A DNA stretch of 5,343 nucleotides from Prevotella sp. CAG:1058. Its GTDB lineage: Bacteria; Bacteroidota; Bacteroidia; Bacteroidales; Bacteroidaceae. This document shows, in pieces, positions 4,666-5,343 of this stretch; the first letter of the stretch is position 1; every line of letters starts with the position of its first letter. Position numbers and translations under genes: made by a program. The stretch is taken from positions 25,350-30,692 of the forward strand of contig HF986711.1 of the NCBI GenBank assembly GCA_000433175.1, written 5' to 3'. The notes under the pieces are model-generated. The model was not told the origin of the DNA. It saw only the letters and a program-made list of their open reading frames with translations, and made no database searches.

Positions 4666-5343
4666 TTACCGGCTTACTGACACCGTGCCCGATCCGGCAA
4701 CCGACTTTTCAAGTCTGTCCACACTGCCTTTTATACTTATGTCGCCCGAACCAGCTATCGAGCATGAAGCCTTACCTATGTCGGCGCGTGCCATTTCCAC
4801 ATCGCCCGAACCGGCAATTCTCGCCTTTACGCTACCGGCCTTGATGTCTTTCACGCCAATGTCGCCCGAACCTGATATCGAGAACTCTGCCACTCCGGCC
4901 TTTGCCGCACCAATTTCAACGTCGCCCGAGCCTGAAACGCTTACGCTTATCGCGTCCGCAGTGACGCCTCTCATCCTTACGTCGCCCGAACCGGCTATTG
5001 CTGCAGAGAACTTCCGGGTGCTGATGTCGCCTTTCGCAGTGAAGTCGCCCGAGCCTTTAACACTGACGTTCGAAATTGCAGGAGAGGTGATGTAAATGTC
5101 GACGTCTTGATCGTTTGACTTGAAAAAGCCCTTTCCCTTCGCCGGCGATATTATCAGGGTATTACCCTTGTTCTCCACTATGGTGCGCCTTATGCAGTCA
5201 GCATCTCCCTCCAGCCTTATGCTTGTTTGGGCGCCCGGCGTGTAATAGACATCATATCCGCCGTTTATCCTTATTCCTGTAAACCCTTTTGCTGCAGCGC
5301 TTTCGGCTGCATGTACGGCTGCCTTGGCACTACCGGCAGGGGG
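4666..5343 (-). CDS. GIN-domain (DUF2807) protein, C-terminal part, runs off right edge
   Basis: The frame is open from the window edge (first codon starts at 5343) to TAA at 4668-4666, giving 225 residues with the start lying outside. A GTG at 5178 is internal, since the sequence upstream of it is part of the same domain. GFTGIRINGGYDVYYTPG at about 20-37 from the edge, followed by an IRLEGDAD-like strand and NTLIISP, is the typical opening of the GIN head domain, called a putative autotransporter adhesin head. Seven repeats of about 20 residues bearing GSGD (the last GSGT) follow, a pattern expected of a right-handed beta-helix. Family members are usually exported and about 220-250 residues, so probably only the signal peptide and a few residues are missing. 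The real role of the family is unknown; adhesion is only its label. It is convergent with the transporter operon and probably unrelated to it. Confidence 0.9.
   Translation of the reverse strand, partial: PPAGSAKAAVHAAESAAAKGFTGIRINGGYDVYYTPGAQTSIRLEGDADCIRRTIVENKGNTLIISPAKGKGFFKSNDQDVDIYITSPAISNVSVKGSGDFTAKGDISTRKFSAAIAGSGDVRMRGVTADAISVSVSGSGDVEIGAAKAGVAEFSISGSGDIGVKDIKAGSVKARIAGSGDVEMARADIGKASCSIAGSGDISIKGSVDRLEKSVAGSGTVSVSR
4684..5055 (-). repeat. In-gene tandem repeats of about 60 bp encoding GSGD turns
   Basis: The codons for GSGD/GSGT recur at 4684, 4741, 4801, 4861, 4921, 4981 and 5044, spaced 57, 60, 60, 60, 60 and 63 bp. The turn is nearly identical at DNA level (plus-strand sense GTCGCCCGA, then ACC or GCC), while the intervening codons have diverged. 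The sequence between turns alternates polar and hydrophobic residues, as in rungs of a beta-helix, with one GSGD per rung. Confidence 0.85.

Noticed and set aside
4622..5095. A 157-codon plus-strand frame rich in SPEPA repeats
   Set aside because: It is the exact antisense of the GSGD repeats in the GIN-domain gene, whose sense frame shows the family's opening motif and extends past the window.

Overview
The window looks like a chromosomal segment from a Bacteroidales bacterium, plausibly a Muribaculaceae or Prevotellaceae gut commensal; that family-level placement is an inference. The reasons are a SusC-type TonB-dependent receptor with a carboxypeptidase-regulatory-like N-terminus, Bacteroidetes-style -7 boxes (TAnnTTTG), A-rich start contexts with no clear Shine-Dalgarno sequence, and a GIN-domain (DUF2807) exported protein.

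Layout: (1) 1-1658, minus strand: the N-terminal 552 codons of a SusC-like outer-membrane glycan importer, running off the left edge. (2) 1659-1918: an AT-rich divergent control region. It holds an almost perfect LacI/GalR-type operator (1823-1840) and two -7 boxes in opposite orientation. These boxes lie in a 12-bp inverted repeat whose centre coincides exactly with the operator centre. (3) 1919-2956, plus: a LacI/GalR-family regulator. (4) 2991-4316, plus, 34 nt further on: an inner-membrane sugar transporter of the SLC45/SUT-like (GPH) branch of the major facilitator superfamily. (5) 4317-4665: a non-coding gap between convergent genes, with small hairpins, a strong probably bidirectional terminator, and a regular array of four 13-bp palindromes spaced exactly 22 bp apart. 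(6) 4666-5343, minus: the C-terminal part of a GIN-domain protein built of GSGD-bearing repeats of about 20 residues, running off the right edge.

The first four parts read as one glycan-uptake locus. The SusC-like channel brings an oligosaccharide across the outer membrane, the SLC45-like permease carries a small product (a disaccharide or short oligosaccharide) across the inner membrane, and the LacI-family protein senses a related sugar and acts at the shared operator. By analogy with Bacteroidetes clusters that pair a LacI-type regulator and an MFS sugar permease with susCD, the substrate is most likely an alpha-glucan/maltodextrin or a sucrose-type sugar; no enzyme in the window settles this. 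The most unusual items are the mirror-symmetric divergent promoter region and the 22-bp-period palindrome array, in which the fourth unit carries paired changes that keep its symmetry.
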